This document shows, piece by piece, positions 44,405-53,151 of a stretch of DNA of 64,000 nucleotides. The notes below the pieces were generated by a model, which was not told where the DNA came from, did no database searches, and saw only the letters and a program-made list of their open reading frames with translations. A program made the position numbers and the translations under genes. The stretch's first letter is position 1, and every line of letters starts with the position of its first letter. Origin of the DNA: Corallococcus sp. EGB (GTDB lineage: Bacteria > Myxococcota > Myxococcia > Myxococcales > Myxococcaceae). The stretch is from the NCBI RefSeq assembly GCF_019968905.1, contig NZ_CP079946.1, positions 6,545,356-6,609,355 of the forward strand. The letters are read 5' to 3'.

Positions 44405-46462
44405 CTACGAACCGCCGCCCTTCTGCAGCTCGCTCAGCGCCATCTCCGCCTTGCGCTTCACGTCCGCGCCCTCCGCGGAGGCCTCGATGACGATTTTGAA
44501 CTGCTCCGTCGCCAGGGCCGGATCGCGGTCGCGCGAGATGTACGCCGACAGGTACAGCTCCTCCACCTTCTTCTGCAGCTCATCCAGGCCGTCGCGGGCG
44601 CGCGAGTCGCCCGGGTTGAGGCGCAGCGCCTCGCGGAAGCTGCGGCCCGCCAGCGGGTACTCCTTGCGCTTGAAGGCCGCCTGCCCCGCCGCCACGGACG
44701 CGGACGCCAGCTCGTTGTCCAGCGTGTCACCCAGCGAGCCCGCGAAGCCGATCTGCCGGTACACCTCCGCCGCGCGGCGCAGCGGCTTTACGGACGCCTC
44801 CAGCGAGTTGTTCTCGTACTTCTTCTGGCCCTCCTCGAAGGCGGAGCGAAACTGGGGGATGAGCTTCTTCAGGTTGCGCGCGCGGGCCTGGATGTCCGCC
44901 TCGTTGCGGAACCTGTCCATCACCCGGTCCACCTCCAGCGTCGCGCGCTGGAAGTCCCCGCCGTTGAAGCGGCGCTCCACGTCCTGGAAGGCCTCCGCGA
45001 CGAACGCCGCGCGGCGCTGCTTGGCGTTCTCCGCCGCCACCGCCTGACGGATGCCGGCCTGCCGCACGGCCTGCTGGGCCTCCTTGGCCAGTTGACTCTC
45101 CAGGTCCGAGAGCTTCTGCTCGTAGAGGGAACGCATGCCCTGCGGCAGCTCCACGATGAGGGTGCGCGCGTCGTCCGGCCGGCGCTCCTTCAGCGCCTCA
45201 TCGATGAGGTTCAGCGTATACGTCTGCTCCCGCTGGTCGAGCTCCTCCACCAGCTTCTTGCGCTCGTCGTCCGTGCGCGCCGTGCCCTCGGGCGTGGCGT
45301 TCAGCTTCGCGCGGGCGTCCACGTAGCGGTTCTCCGCCATCAGCCCCCGGACCGCCTGGAACGAGTCCATGATGTCCTGGAGCTTCTGCGCCGCCTTGGC
45401 CACGCCGTCCACGTCGATGCCCACGCGCAGCTTCTCCGCCTCCTGGGCGAAGCGCACCGCGTCCGCGTAATCGCCGTCGCGCACCTTGTCGCGAGCGCGC
45501 TGCATCAGCTCCTGGGCGCGCACCTGGTTGGGGTCCACCGGCGGCTTGGGCGGCGGCTGGTTCCCCTTGGACAGCGCCAGGCCCATGATCAGCATCAGGA
45601 GCAGCAGGCCCCCCACCGCCGCGCCCACCTTCATCTTGAAGGTGGGCTTGAAGCCCTCGCGCGCCGACGAGCGCACCGGACGCGGACGGGGCACGCCCGT
45701 CTTGCGCGCCTTCTCGTCGCGCATCAGGTCCGCGAGCTTGTAGTTCGCGTTGGTCTTCTCATCCAGGCGAGGGTCCTTCTTCTCCTCCTTCTTTTCCTCC
45801 TTCTTCTCGACCTCGCCGGACTCGGCCTTGGCGCGCATCTCCTTGATGAGCTCGCCTTCGTCCACGAAGCGCAGGCGCGTCTTGCCCACGGAGATTTCAT
45901 CCCCGTGCTTCAGGATGCACTCGTCGACCTTCTGGTCGTTCACCTGGGTGCCGGAGATGCCGCCCAGGTCGCGCATCACCACGCCGTTCTCGCCGTAGAC
46001 GAGCTCCAGGTGGCGGCGGGACACGGTCTGGTCGCCCAGGGCGAAGTCGCATTCCTTGCTGCGCCCCACCACCATGCGCACGCCCTTGAAGCGCTTCTTG
46101 CGCCCCTTGTCCGGGCCGTCCAGCACCAGCATCAGCACCGGGGGGCCGGCGCGCGTCGTCTCGGAGTTGTCCTCCTCTTCCTCGGCGGGCTCCTCCGCCT
46201 CCGGACGCATGTCCGAGATGGAGGCCACCCGCGTCTCGCCCGTGCGCGAACGCACGGGCTCCGCGTCGCCGTACAGCTCCGGATCGCCTCCGTCCTGGCT
46301 GTCCTCGCCCGACAGGGGCGCGGACCAGTCTTCATCCGGCACGGCGGAGACGCGGCGCGAGCCGCCTCCAGCGGGAGCAGGGGGGCGGCGGTCCGCCTTC
46401 GCGCCCCCGGCCGGGCGGCCGGTGCCTGAACGCGATGACGGTGGGGGACGGCGAGGAGGCAT
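44405..46462 (-). CDS. FHA-domain membrane protein with helical periplasmic repeats
   Basis: 685 residues. A Pro/Arg/Glu-rich N-terminal tail, then an FHA phosphothreonine-binding domain at about 108-205: VVGRSKECDFALGDQTVSRRHLELVYG contains the canonical GRS and SRRH residues, and the N near 175 completes the pocket. A Lys/Glu-rich stretch and one membrane helix (MKVGAAVGGLLLLMLIMGLALS, about 275-296) follow. The remaining ~390 residues are Ala/Arg/Glu-rich helices with TPR-like spacing. It is well suited to sense kinase phosphorylation, and many Hanks kinases occur in this genome, but the partner is unknown. The ribosome-binding site is weak. Confidence 0.87.
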   Translation of the reverse strand: MPPRRPPPSSRSGTGRPAGGAKADRRPPAPAGGGSRRVSAVPDEDWSAPLSGEDSQDGGDPELYGDAEPVRSRTGETRVASISDMRPEAEEPAEEEEDNSETTRAGPPVLMLVLDGPDKGRKKRFKGVRMVVGRSKECDFALGDQTVSRRHLELVYGENGVVMRDLGGISGTQVNDQKVDECILKHGDEISVGKTRLRFVDEGELIKEMRAKAESGEVEKKEEKKEEKKDPRLDEKTNANYKLADLMRDEKARKTGVPRPRPVRSSAREGFKPTFKMKVGAAVGGLLLLMLIMGLALSKGNQPPPKPPVDPNQVRAQELMQRARDKVRDGDYADAVRFAQEAEKLRVGIDVDGVAKAAQKLQDIMDSFQAVRGLMAENRYVDARAKLNATPEGTARTDDERKKLVEELDQREQTYTLNLIDEALKERRPDDARTLIVELPQGMRSLYEQKLSDLESQLAKEAQQAVRQAGIRQAVAAENAKQRRAAFVAEAFQDVERRFNGGDFQRATLEVDRVMDRFRNEADIQARARNLKKLIPQFRSAFEEGQKKYENNSLEASVKPLRRAAEVYRQIGFAGSLGDTLDNELASASVAAGQAAFKRKEYPLAGRSFREALRLNPGDSRARDGLDELQKKVEELYLSAYISRDRDPALATEQFKIVIEASAEGADVKRKAEMALSELQKGGGS

Positions 46463-46638
46463 GGGTGGGTCCGGGTTGAAGCGGCCAGCATCTTAGAGCG
46501 CCCATCGCACGGTGGGAATGCGCTCCGGCGTTCCTTTCAGGGAAGACGGGCTCGCTCCGGTTCGTTGGCCCGCACGCCGTCCCGTCTCCGATGTAGGTTT
46601 CCTCCATTCCCTCTTTCCTCAGCGCCACGAGCCACCCC

Positions 46639-48120
46639 ATGCCCCGAGCCCTCGCGCCCTCCCGGCGCGCCCGTCCCGCCCAGCTCGCCCCTCCGGCCGC
46701 ACGGCAGGCGGCCGCGCCCCCGCTCCTGCCCCCCGGTCTGTTGGAACGTCTGCTGGCGGAAGCCATGGCGCGGGGCGCGGACTTCGCGGAGGTGTACGTG
46801 GAGCGCACGTCCACCACGGCCGTGGTGCTGGAGGAGCAGCGCATCCGCAGCGCGCAGGTGGGCCTGGTGCAGGGCGTGGGCGTGCGCGTCATCGCCGGGG
46901 CCAAGGTGGGCTATGCCTACTCCGACGACTGGGACGAGGCCGCGCTCGTCCGCGCCGCGCGCACCGCGGCGATGATCGCCCAGGGCGGCGGCTCCGAGCG
47001 CGCCTACCCCGTCAAGCGCGTGCCGGTGCCCAGCCACTACCGCGTGGGGCAGCCGCTGGAGGACGTGGCGGTGGCGCGCAAGACGGCGCTCCTCACCCGC
47101 GCGGACATCGCCGCCCGCGCCTTCGACTCGCGCATCCAGCAGGTGAACGCGTCCTATGTGGATCAGACGCGGCGCATCGCCGTGGCCAACACCGCCGGCC
47201 GCCTCAGCGAGGACACGCAGGACCAGTCGCGCATGAGCGTGCACGTGGTGGCGCTGGGCAGGGGCGGCGAGCGGCGCACCGGCATGTACGGCAGCGGCGG
47301 CCGGGTGTCCTTCACCTACTGGGACAGCGTGACGCCGGAGTCCGTGGCCGAGGAGGCCGCGCGACAGGCCGTGGCCACGCTGGGCGCGGTGGACTGCGTG
47401 GCCGGTCCGCAGACGGTGGTGCTGGCGCCCGGCTGGAGCGGCATCCTCCTGCACGAGGCGGTGGGCCACGGCCTGGAGGCGGACTTCATCCGCAAGGGCA
47501 CGTCGCTGTTCGCGGGCAAGCTGGGGGAGAAGGTGGCCTCGGACCTGGTGACGGTCATCGACGACGGCACGGTGTCCAGCGCGCGCGGGTCCATCAACAT
47601 CGACGACGAGGGCGTGCCGGGTGAGCGCAAGGTCCTCATCGAGAACGGCGTCCTCAAGGGCTACCTCTATGATCAGCTCAACGCGAAGCTGATGAACCAG
47701 CGCTCCACCGGCTCGGGCCGGCGCGAGTCCTTCAAGAGCCTGCCCCTGCCGCGCATGACGAACACCTTCCTGGCGCCCGGGGACCACGCGCCGGAGGACA
47801 TCCTCAAGGAGGTGAAGCGCGGGCTGTACTGCGCCACCTTCGGCGGAGGCCAGGTGGACATCAGCAACGGCAACTTCGTCTTCGAGGTCAGCGAGGCCTA
47901 CCAGATTGAAGACGGCAGGCTGGGCCGCCCGGTGAAGAACGCCATCCTCATCGGCGTGGGGCCGGAGGCGCTGAAGAACATCAGCCGCGTGGGGTGTGAC
48001 CCGCTGCCGGACCCCGGCATGGGCATCTGCGTGAAGGATGGGCAGATGCTGCCCGTGGGCGTGGGCCTGCCCACCGTGCGCATCGACAACGTGACCGTGG
48101 GCGGAACGAAGGTCGGCTGA
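46639..48120 (+). CDS. tldD: TldD-family metallopeptidase
   Basis: Catalytic subunit of the TldD/TldE peptidase, which degrades unfolded peptides and matures some RiPPs. 493 residues; an N-terminal Arg/Pro/Ala-rich extension of about 35 residues precedes AMARGADFAEVYVERTSTTAV. The active site motif HEAVGHGLEADFIRKG (HExxxH) and downstream cysteine-containing YCATFGGGQVDISNGNFVF match the family. Ribosome-binding site weak (CACGAGCC). The partner gene follows 8 bases later. Divergent from the FHA gene across 176 bases, in which AGACGGG (46544-46550) and CCCGTCT (46581-46587) form a spaced dyad of unknown meaning. Confidence 0.93.
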   Translation: MPRALAPSRRARPAQLAPPAARQAAAPPLLPPGLLERLLAEAMARGADFAEVYVERTSTTAVVLEEQRIRSAQVGLVQGVGVRVIAGAKVGYAYSDDWDEAALVRAARTAAMIAQGGGSERAYPVKRVPVPSHYRVGQPLEDVAVARKTALLTRADIAARAFDSRIQQVNASYVDQTRRIAVANTAGRLSEDTQDQSRMSVHVVALGRGGERRTGMYGSGGRVSFTYWDSVTPESVAEEAARQAVATLGAVDCVAGPQTVVLAPGWSGILLHEAVGHGLEADFIRKGTSLFAGKLGEKVASDLVTVIDDGTVSSARGSINIDDEGVPGERKVLIENGVLKGYLYDQLNAKLMNQRSTGSGRRESFKSLPLPRMTNTFLAPGDHAPEDILKEVKRGLYCATFGGGQVDISNGNFVFEVSEAYQIEDGRLGRPVKNAILIGVGPEALKNISRVGCDPLPDPGMGICVKDGQMLPVGVGLPTVRIDNVTVGGTKVG

Positions 48121-48128
48121 GGACTCCC

Positions 48129-49475
48129 GTGAACTACGAACAGCTCGCGAAGAAGATCGTCCAGCGCGCCGTGAAGAAGGGCGCGAAGCAGGCGGAAGCC
48201 TTCCTGGAGGTGGGCCGCCAGAGCAGCGTGCGCGTCCGCGAAGGGCAGATTGAAGACCTCACGGAGGCCACCAGCAAGGGCGTGGGCGTGCGGGTCATCG
48301 TGAAGGACCGGCTGGGCTTCGCCTACACCTCCGACTTCACCCCCGCCGGACTGGACCGCGTGGTGGACCTGGCCGTTCAACTGGCGGAGGCCGCCGCGCC
48401 CAACAAGCTGAACGGCCTGCCCGGCACGAAGGACCTGGGCAAGCGCGGGGACACCGGCGCCCTCTTCGACCCGAAGGTCGCGAACCTGCCCGGCGACTGG
48501 AAGATCAACGCGGCGCTGGAGGCGGAGCGCGCGGGCCGGGCGCAGGACGCGCGCGTGGCCACGTTCGACTCCGTGTCCGCGGGCGACTTCGTGGCGGAGG
48601 TGTACCTGGCCTCCAGCGAGGGCGCGACCGGCGGCTACTCCGGCACGTACGTGTACCTGGTCGCGGTGCCGGTGGCGGCGCAGGACGGGCAGCTCCAGAC
48701 GGGCTACTGGCTGGACTACAAGCGCTTCCTGGACGACCTGGAGTCGCCCGAGTCCATCGGCCGCGAGGCCGCGAAGCGCGCCGTGCGCATGCTGGGCGCG
48801 AAGCCGGTGAAGACGCAGCAGGTGCCGGTGGTGTTCGACCCGCTGGTGGCCGCGAGCTTCGTGGGCAACCTGTCCCAGGCCGCCAATGGCAACGCCGTCC
48901 ACCAGCAGGCCAGCGTGCTCGCGCCCCACCTGGGCAAGCGGCTCGCGGGCAAGCACGTCACGCTGGTGGATGACGGCCTGTTGCCCCGGGGCCTGGCCAC
49001 CGCGCCGTTCGATGGCGAGGGCGTCCCCACGCGCCGCACGCCCATCATCGATCAGGGCGTGCTGTCCGGCTTCCTCTACGACGCCTTCACCGCGCGCAAG
49101 GCGAAGGCGCGCACCACGGGCAACGCGTCGCGCGGCTACAACGCGCTGCCGGGCATCGGCACCACCAACCTCTACCTGGAGAAGGGCCCCAGGACGCCGG
49201 AGGAGCTCATCCGCGAGGTCCCCCAGGGCCTCTACATCACCGCCCTCCTGGGCCACGGCGCGGATCCGGTGTCCGGGGACATGTCCTGCGGGGCCAACGG
49301 CCTTTGGATTGAGAACGGTGAGCTGACGCACCCGGTGCAGGAGGTGACGGTCGCGGGCAACCTCCTCCAGATGTTGAAGGACGTGGACGCGGTGGGCAGC
49401 GACCTCCAGTTCCGGGGCGGCAGCGTGGGCGCGCCCACTGTCCGCTTCCGACAGCTCACCGTCTCGGGCGCATAG
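48129..49475 (+). CDS. TldE/PmbA-family partner of TldD
   Basis: 448 residues from a GTG at 48129, 8 bases after tldD. Same family as TldD (AKQAEAFLEVGRQSSVRVREGQIEDLTEATSKGVGVRVIVKDRLGFAYTSDF) but without a HExxxH, as expected for the non-catalytic TldE/PmbA subunit: the corresponding segment is VAASFVGNLSQAANGNAVHQQ. The C-terminal GADPVSGDMSCGANGLWIENGELTHPVQEVTVAGNLLQML is conserved. Paired with tldD it likely forms a hetero-complex. There is no RiPP precursor gene visible nearby. Confidence 0.92.
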   Translation: MNYEQLAKKIVQRAVKKGAKQAEAFLEVGRQSSVRVREGQIEDLTEATSKGVGVRVIVKDRLGFAYTSDFTPAGLDRVVDLAVQLAEAAAPNKLNGLPGTKDLGKRGDTGALFDPKVANLPGDWKINAALEAERAGRAQDARVATFDSVSAGDFVAEVYLASSEGATGGYSGTYVYLVAVPVAAQDGQLQTGYWLDYKRFLDDLESPESIGREAAKRAVRMLGAKPVKTQQVPVVFDPLVAASFVGNLSQAANGNAVHQQASVLAPHLGKRLAGKHVTLVDDGLLPRGLATAPFDGEGVPTRRTPIIDQGVLSGFLYDAFTARKAKARTTGNASRGYNALPGIGTTNLYLEKGPRTPEELIREVPQGLYITALLGHGADPVSGDMSCGANGLWIENGELTHPVQEVTVAGNLLQMLKDVDAVGSDLQFRGGSVGAPTVRFRQLTVSGA

Positions 49476-49501
49476 CCGGCGCCACGCGGTGGCCTACGCT
49501 C

Positions 49502-49533
49502 GCGGACCTCTTTCCCCCCGGTTGGAGGTCCGC
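49502..49533 (+). promoter_or_regulatory. Hairpin masking the ribosome-binding site of the ParB-like gene
   Basis: GCGGACCTC (49502-49510) pairs perfectly with GAGGTCCGC (49525-49533), a 9-bp stem with a 14-base loop. The probable Shine-Dalgarno GGAGG (49524-49528) is almost entirely in the right arm, and the left arm carries a CCTC anti-Shine-Dalgarno. The ATG is at 49539. Confidence 0.6.
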
Positions 49534-49538
49534 CCCGC

Positions 49539-50552
49539 ATGGCCGCGAAGTCCGCCCGCAAGTCCGCCGCCCCCGCGAAGTCGAAATCGGCCACGCCGCG
49601 CAAGCCGCGCCGCAAGAAGGCCGAACCGAAGTCGCGGGGCCTGAGCGCGGCGGAGGTGGCGAGCGAGGCCGTCGCCTTCCCCGACGCCCTCCTCCAGGCG
49701 GTGCGCGAGGACGGCGGCGAGGTGCTCTCCGTCTACCGAGACCCGCTGGGCGGGCACCCCATCGTCTTCGCCGCGCTCCCCATCGACAAGGTGGAGCCCA
49801 CGCCCTACCAGCGCGACCTGTCCGAGCCGCACGTCAAGCGGCTCGTCACCGCCATGGAGCGCCTGGATCGCTTTCTGGACCCCGTCATCGCCGTGCGCAT
49901 GGAGGGCCGCTACTGGACGCCCAACGGCAACCACCGGCTCAACGCCAGCCGCATGCTGGGCGCGAAGTCCATCGTCGCGCTCATCCTCCCGGACGAGGAC
50001 GTGGCCTATCAGATCCTCGCCCTCAACACGGAGAAGGCCCACAACCTGAAGGAGCGCTCGCTGGAGGTCATCCGCATGGCGCGGGGCCTGGTGGGCGCGA
50101 ACCGCCCGGGCAAGGAGTCCGCCTTCGCCCACCTCTTCGACGAGCCCTCCTTCCTCACCCTCGGCGCCGCCTACGAGAAGCGCCCCCGCTTCTCCGCGGG
50201 CGCCTACCACCCCTTCGTCAAGGTGGTGGACGGCTTCCAGGGCGTGCCGCTGCCCCAGGCCCTGGCCGTGCGCGACGCCCAGGCGGACGCGCTGCTGGAG
50301 CTGGATGACGCGGTGATCGCCATCGTCAACGCCCTCAAGGAGCGCGGCCTCCAGAGCCCCTACCTCAAGAACTTCGTCGTCGCCCGGCTCAACTTCCTGC
50401 GCTTCCGCAAGGACGGCCCTCCGCCCACCTTCGACGCCACCCTCAGCCGCATGCTCGCCAGCGCCCGCCGCTTCAACGTGGACAAGGTGCGCCGCGAGGA
50501 CATTGGCCGCATGGGCGGCGGGCCCCTGGAACCGGACGAAGAGCAGGCCTGA
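49539..50552 (+). CDS. Orphan ParB-like protein with histone-H1-like N-terminal tail
   Basis: 337 residues. Residues 1-33 are Lys/Ala/Pro/Arg-rich (AAKSARKSAAPAKSKSATP.. ending KPRRKKAEPKS), resembling eukaryotic H1 tails. Then a ParB N-terminal CTPase-like domain: LPIDKVEPTPYQRDLSEPHVKRLVTAMERLDRFLDPVIAVRMEGRYWTPNGNHRLNASRMLGAKSI; the usual GERR is GNHR. No helix-turn-helix ParB motif or clear dimerisation domain is apparent. There is no parA beside it, so it is unlikely to be the chromosome-segregation ParB. A nucleoid-related or nucleotide-binding function is possible. Translation may be controlled by the upstream hairpin. Confidence 0.8.
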   Translation: MAAKSARKSAAPAKSKSATPRKPRRKKAEPKSRGLSAAEVASEAVAFPDALLQAVREDGGEVLSVYRDPLGGHPIVFAALPIDKVEPTPYQRDLSEPHVKRLVTAMERLDRFLDPVIAVRMEGRYWTPNGNHRLNASRMLGAKSIVALILPDEDVAYQILALNTEKAHNLKERSLEVIRMARGLVGANRPGKESAFAHLFDEPSFLTLGAAYEKRPRFSAGAYHPFVKVVDGFQGVPLPQALAVRDAQADALLELDDAVIAIVNALKERGLQSPYLKNFVVARLNFLRFRKDGPPPTFDATLSRMLASARRFNVDKVRREDIGRMGGGPLEPDEEQA

Positions 50553-50598
50553 AGGGAATGGGGATTGCAGGGCGGTGTTGGAGAGGCCCCGCACTCCC

Positions 50599-52005
50599 AT
50601 GACATCTCCCACGGTCCTGGTCGTCGACGACGACCGCGCCAACCTCGATTCCGTCGCCCGCATCTTCCAGCGGGAAGGCTTCGCCACCTTGTCCGCCGCG
50701 CAGGGCACGGAGGCGCTGGAGATGCTCCGGCGCCCCGAGGTCAGCGTCATGGTCACCGACCTGATGATGCCCGGCATGGACGGCCAGGAGCTGCTCAAGG
50801 CCAGCCGGACCATCCGCCCGGACGTGGAGGTGGTCCTGATGACCGCCTACGGCACGGTGGAGACGGCCGTGGCCGCCATGAAGGACGGCGCCTACGACTT
50901 CATCACCAAGCCCCTCAAGCGCCACGCCCTGGTGAAGGCCGTGCAGAAGGCGCTGGAGAAGCAGGCGCTCGTCCAGGAGAACACCTCCCTCAAGGCCAAG
51001 CTCGCGGAGATCAACCCCGCCGGCGGGCGCGCCATGGTGGGCCAGTCCCCCGCCTTCCGCGCCATGCTGGACACCATCCGCCAGGCCGCGCCCTCCACCG
51101 CCACGGTGCTGCTGCTGGGCGAGTCCGGCACCGGGAAGGAGCTGGCCGCCCGCGCGCTGCATGAGCACTCCGCCCGGGCGAAGCAGCCGTTCATCGCGGT
51201 CAACTGCGGCGCCATCCCGGAGAGCATCCTGGAGGCGGAGCTCTTCGGCGTGGAGCGCGGCGCGTACACCGGCGCCGTCACCCGCCGCGAGGGCCGCTTC
51301 GAGCGCGCCGACGGCGGCACCCTCTTCCTGGACGAGGTGGGCGAGATGCCCCTCTCCGCGCAGGTGAAGCTCCTGCGCGTGCTCCAGGAGGGAGAACTGG
51401 AACGGCTGGGCGGCACGCAGGTCGTGAAGGTGGACGTGCGGCTCGTCGCCGCCACCAACAAGGACCTGCAGAAGGAGGTCGCGGAGGGCCGCTTCCGCGA
51501 GGACCTCTACTACCGCCTGCACGTGGTCGAGATCCGCGTGCCCGCGCTCGCGTCGCGCCGCGAGGACATCCCGCTGCTGGCGGAGGCGTTCCTGCGCCGC
51601 TTCGCCGCGAAGAACGGCAAGGTGCTGCGCGGCTTCTCTCCGGACGCGCTGAACGTGCTGGAGAACTACGCGTGGCCCGGCAACGTGCGCGAGCTGGAGC
51701 ACGCCGTGGAGCGCGCCGTGGTGCTGGCCCGCACGGACGTGCTGGAGGCGAGCGACCTGCCGGAGTCCGTGCGCAAGGGGCCCCTGGGCTCCGCCGGACA
51801 GCTGGTCATCCCCATCGGGACGCCCATGGAGGAGATCGAAAGGCGCGTCATCCACGAGACCCTGCGCCACACCCGCGGCGACAAGACGCTCGCCGCCCGC
51901 CTGCTGGGCATCGCCGCGCGCACCATCTACCGCAAGCTGGAGCGCGAGCAGGGCGGCCCGGAAACCCCCGCGACGCCCCCCTCCCCCCCCACCGACGCGG
52001 ACTGA
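50599..52005 (+). CDS. NtrC-type sigma-54-dependent response regulator
   Basis: 468 residues. Receiver domain 1-125: [10 protein letters not shown], phosphoacceptor Asp54 in [11 protein letters not shown], and ..DFITKPLK lysine. AAA+ domain about 145-380: [15 protein letters not shown] (Walker A), GAYTGA instead of GAFTGA (common variant contacting sigma-54), [13 protein letters not shown] (Walker B), and arginine-finger region [11 protein letters not shown]-terminal Fis-type helix-turn-helix is at about 420-450 ([20 protein letters not shown]). No histidine kinase lies next to it. Immediately downstream is a strong sigma-54 promoter before gspC, so it may activate the type II secretion operon; this is inference. 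Confidence 0.94.
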   Translation: MTSPTVLVVDDDRANLDSVARIFQREGFATLSAAQGTEALEMLRRPEVSVMVTDLMMPGMDGQELLKASRTIRPDVEVVLMTAYGTVETAVAAMKDGAYDFITKPLKRHALVKAVQKALEKQALVQENTSLKAKLAEINPAGGRAMVGQSPAFRAMLDTIRQAAPSTATVLLLGESGTGKELAARALHEHSARAKQPFIAVNCGAIPESILEAELFGVERGAYTGAVTRREGRFERADGGTLFLDEVGEMPLSAQVKLLRVLQEGELERLGGTQVVKVDVRLVAATNKDLQKEVAEGRFREDLYYRLHVVEIRVPALASRREDIPLLAEAFLRRFAAKNGKVLRGFSPDALNVLENYAWPGNVRELEHAVERAVVLARTDVLEASDLPESVRKGPLGSAGQLVIPIGTPMEEIERRVIHETLRHTRGDKTLAARLLGIAARTIYRKLEREQGGPETPATPPSPPTDAD

Positions 52006-52036
52006 CAGGCCGTCACACCGGCCCCCGCCTGCTTTT

Positions 52037-52108
52037 GACAATTTGTCCCTGGCCCCGGTCCCCGCCGCTCCCCTGGCCGGGGCTCCGTCCTATTCCGAAA
52101 TAATTTCG
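52037..52108 (+). promoter_or_regulatory. Two AT-rich palindromes upstream of gspC, candidate activator sites
   Basis: GACAA-T-TTGTC (52037-52047) and CGAAAT-A-ATTTCG (52096-52108), both perfect dyads, stand out in very GC-rich DNA. Relative to the predicted start at about 52177 their centres are near -135 and -75, within the usual range for NtrC-type enhancer binding. Between them, GCCCCGG and CCGGGGC may form the regulator gene's terminator stem. Function unproven. Confidence 0.4.
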
Positions 52109-52150
52109 CGGACTTGGCCGTAAGGCCTGGGTTTGACGCCCGCCCAACGA

Positions 52151-52166
52151 TGGCACCTGCCTTGCT
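52151..52166 (+). promoter_or_regulatory. Sigma-54 (-24/-12) promoter of the gsp operon
   Basis: TGGCAC-CTGCC-TTGCT: the invariant GG and GC are 10 bases apart, and the -24 and -12 elements match the sigma-54 consensus TGGCAC-N5-TTGC(A/T) fully. Expected transcription start about 52177, leaving roughly 29 bases to the gspC ATG at 52206. No competing sigma-A promoter was found in the 200-base gap. Confidence 0.85.
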
Positions 52167-52205
52167 CAAGGTCCTCCATGGGGCTGGCTTTCTCCCGGAA
52201 GCGTG

Positions 52206-53123
52206 ATGGAACTCTTCTTTCGCAAGTACTTCTGGAGCGTGAACCTGCTGTTCATCCTGCTCGTCGCCCTGTTGGCGGCGCGCACGGTGAACCTGTTCGT
52301 TGAATCCTCCATCTCCCCCGCGCCCGCGTCCGAGGCTCCGGCCCGGGGCGCGCAGCGACCCCACGCCGCGGACAGCGGCCTTGCCTCCCTCGACCCGGAG
52401 CGCCTGTCGAAGCTCACCGGCGTGAAGCTGCCGGAGGTGGAGGTCGCGGTGAAGGAGCCCCCGGGTCCTCCCCAGTTCGACGCCAACGCACCGCCGGCCA
52501 AGAGCGGCCTGCGCGTGAAGCTTTTGGGCACGCTCGTCGCGGCCAACCCGGACTGGTCCTTCGCGTCCATCCAGGACATGACCACGCAGCGGTCGCAGAC
52601 GTACATGATCGGCAACAACCTGATGGGCGCCACCATCATGGAGATCGAACGCGAGCGCGTGATCATCAACAACGGCGGCCGCCGCGAGTTCATCGACGGG
52701 CAGCCCGGTGACGGCGCCGTGGCCGCCTACACCCCGCCCCCCATGGCCACTCCCGCCGCCACCCCGACCAACAGCCTGGGCAACGGCATCAAGTCCACGG
52801 GTGAGAACGAGTACGAGGTCCCCAAGGCGGAGATCGACAAGACGTTGAGCAACCTCAACGACGTGGCGATGCAGGCGCGCATCGTGCCCGCCTTCAAGGA
52901 CGGCCAGGCGGTGGGCTTCAAGCTGTTCTCCATCCGCCCGGACAGCATCTATTCGAAGATCGGCGTCCAGAACGGCGACGTCATCCGCCGCATCAACGGC
53001 TTCGACATGAACAGCCCTGAAAAGGCGCTGGAGATCTACTCGAAGCTGAAGGACTCCTCCCGCATCGAGATCGAGATCGAGCGCAACGGCGCGCCGATCC
53101 GCAAATCCTACAACGTCCGTTAA
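52206..53123 (+). CDS. gspC: Type II secretion inner-membrane protein GspC
   Basis: Links the inner-membrane platform to the secretin GspD. 305 residues from ATG 52206 (GTG at 52203 also possible). Membrane helix at about 9-26 (SVNLLFILLVALLAARTV), a Pro/Ala linker, an HR-type domain near 95-165 (LRVKLLGTLVAANPDWSFASIQDM, YMIGNNLMGATIMEIERERVIINNGG) and a C-terminal PDZ domain (VGFKLFSIRPDSIYSKIGVQNGDVIRRINGFDM). First gene after the sigma-54 promoter. GGAAG lies 4 bases before the start. Confidence 0.93.
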   Translation: MELFFRKYFWSVNLLFILLVALLAARTVNLFVESSISPAPASEAPARGAQRPHAADSGLASLDPERLSKLTGVKLPEVEVAVKEPPGPPQFDANAPPAKSGLRVKLLGTLVAANPDWSFASIQDMTTQRSQTYMIGNNLMGATIMEIERERVIINNGGRREFIDGQPGDGAVAAYTPPPMATPAATPTNSLGNGIKSTGENEYEVPKAEIDKTLSNLNDVAMQARIVPAFKDGQAVGFKLFSIRPDSIYSKIGVQNGDVIRRINGFDMNSPEKALEIYSKLKDSSRIEIEIERNGAPIRKSYNVR

Positions 53124-53151
53124 ACACCCCCGCCACAGCGCCCGCTCCTCC

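Noticed and set aside
46544-46587. AGACGGG...CCCGTCT dyad between the FHA and tldD genes as a terminator or operator
   Set aside because: Arms are 30 bases apart with no further symmetry or U-tract; could be chance in GC-rich DNA.
46639-49475. RiPP biosynthetic cluster around tldD/tldE
   Set aside because: No precursor peptide, cyclase or exporter gene nearby; the pair is more likely housekeeping proteolysis.
52035-52040. TTGACA as a sigma-A -35 element upstream of gspC
   Set aside because: No acceptable -10 at 16-18 bases; the sequence there is all G/C. The TTGAC falls in a dyad instead.
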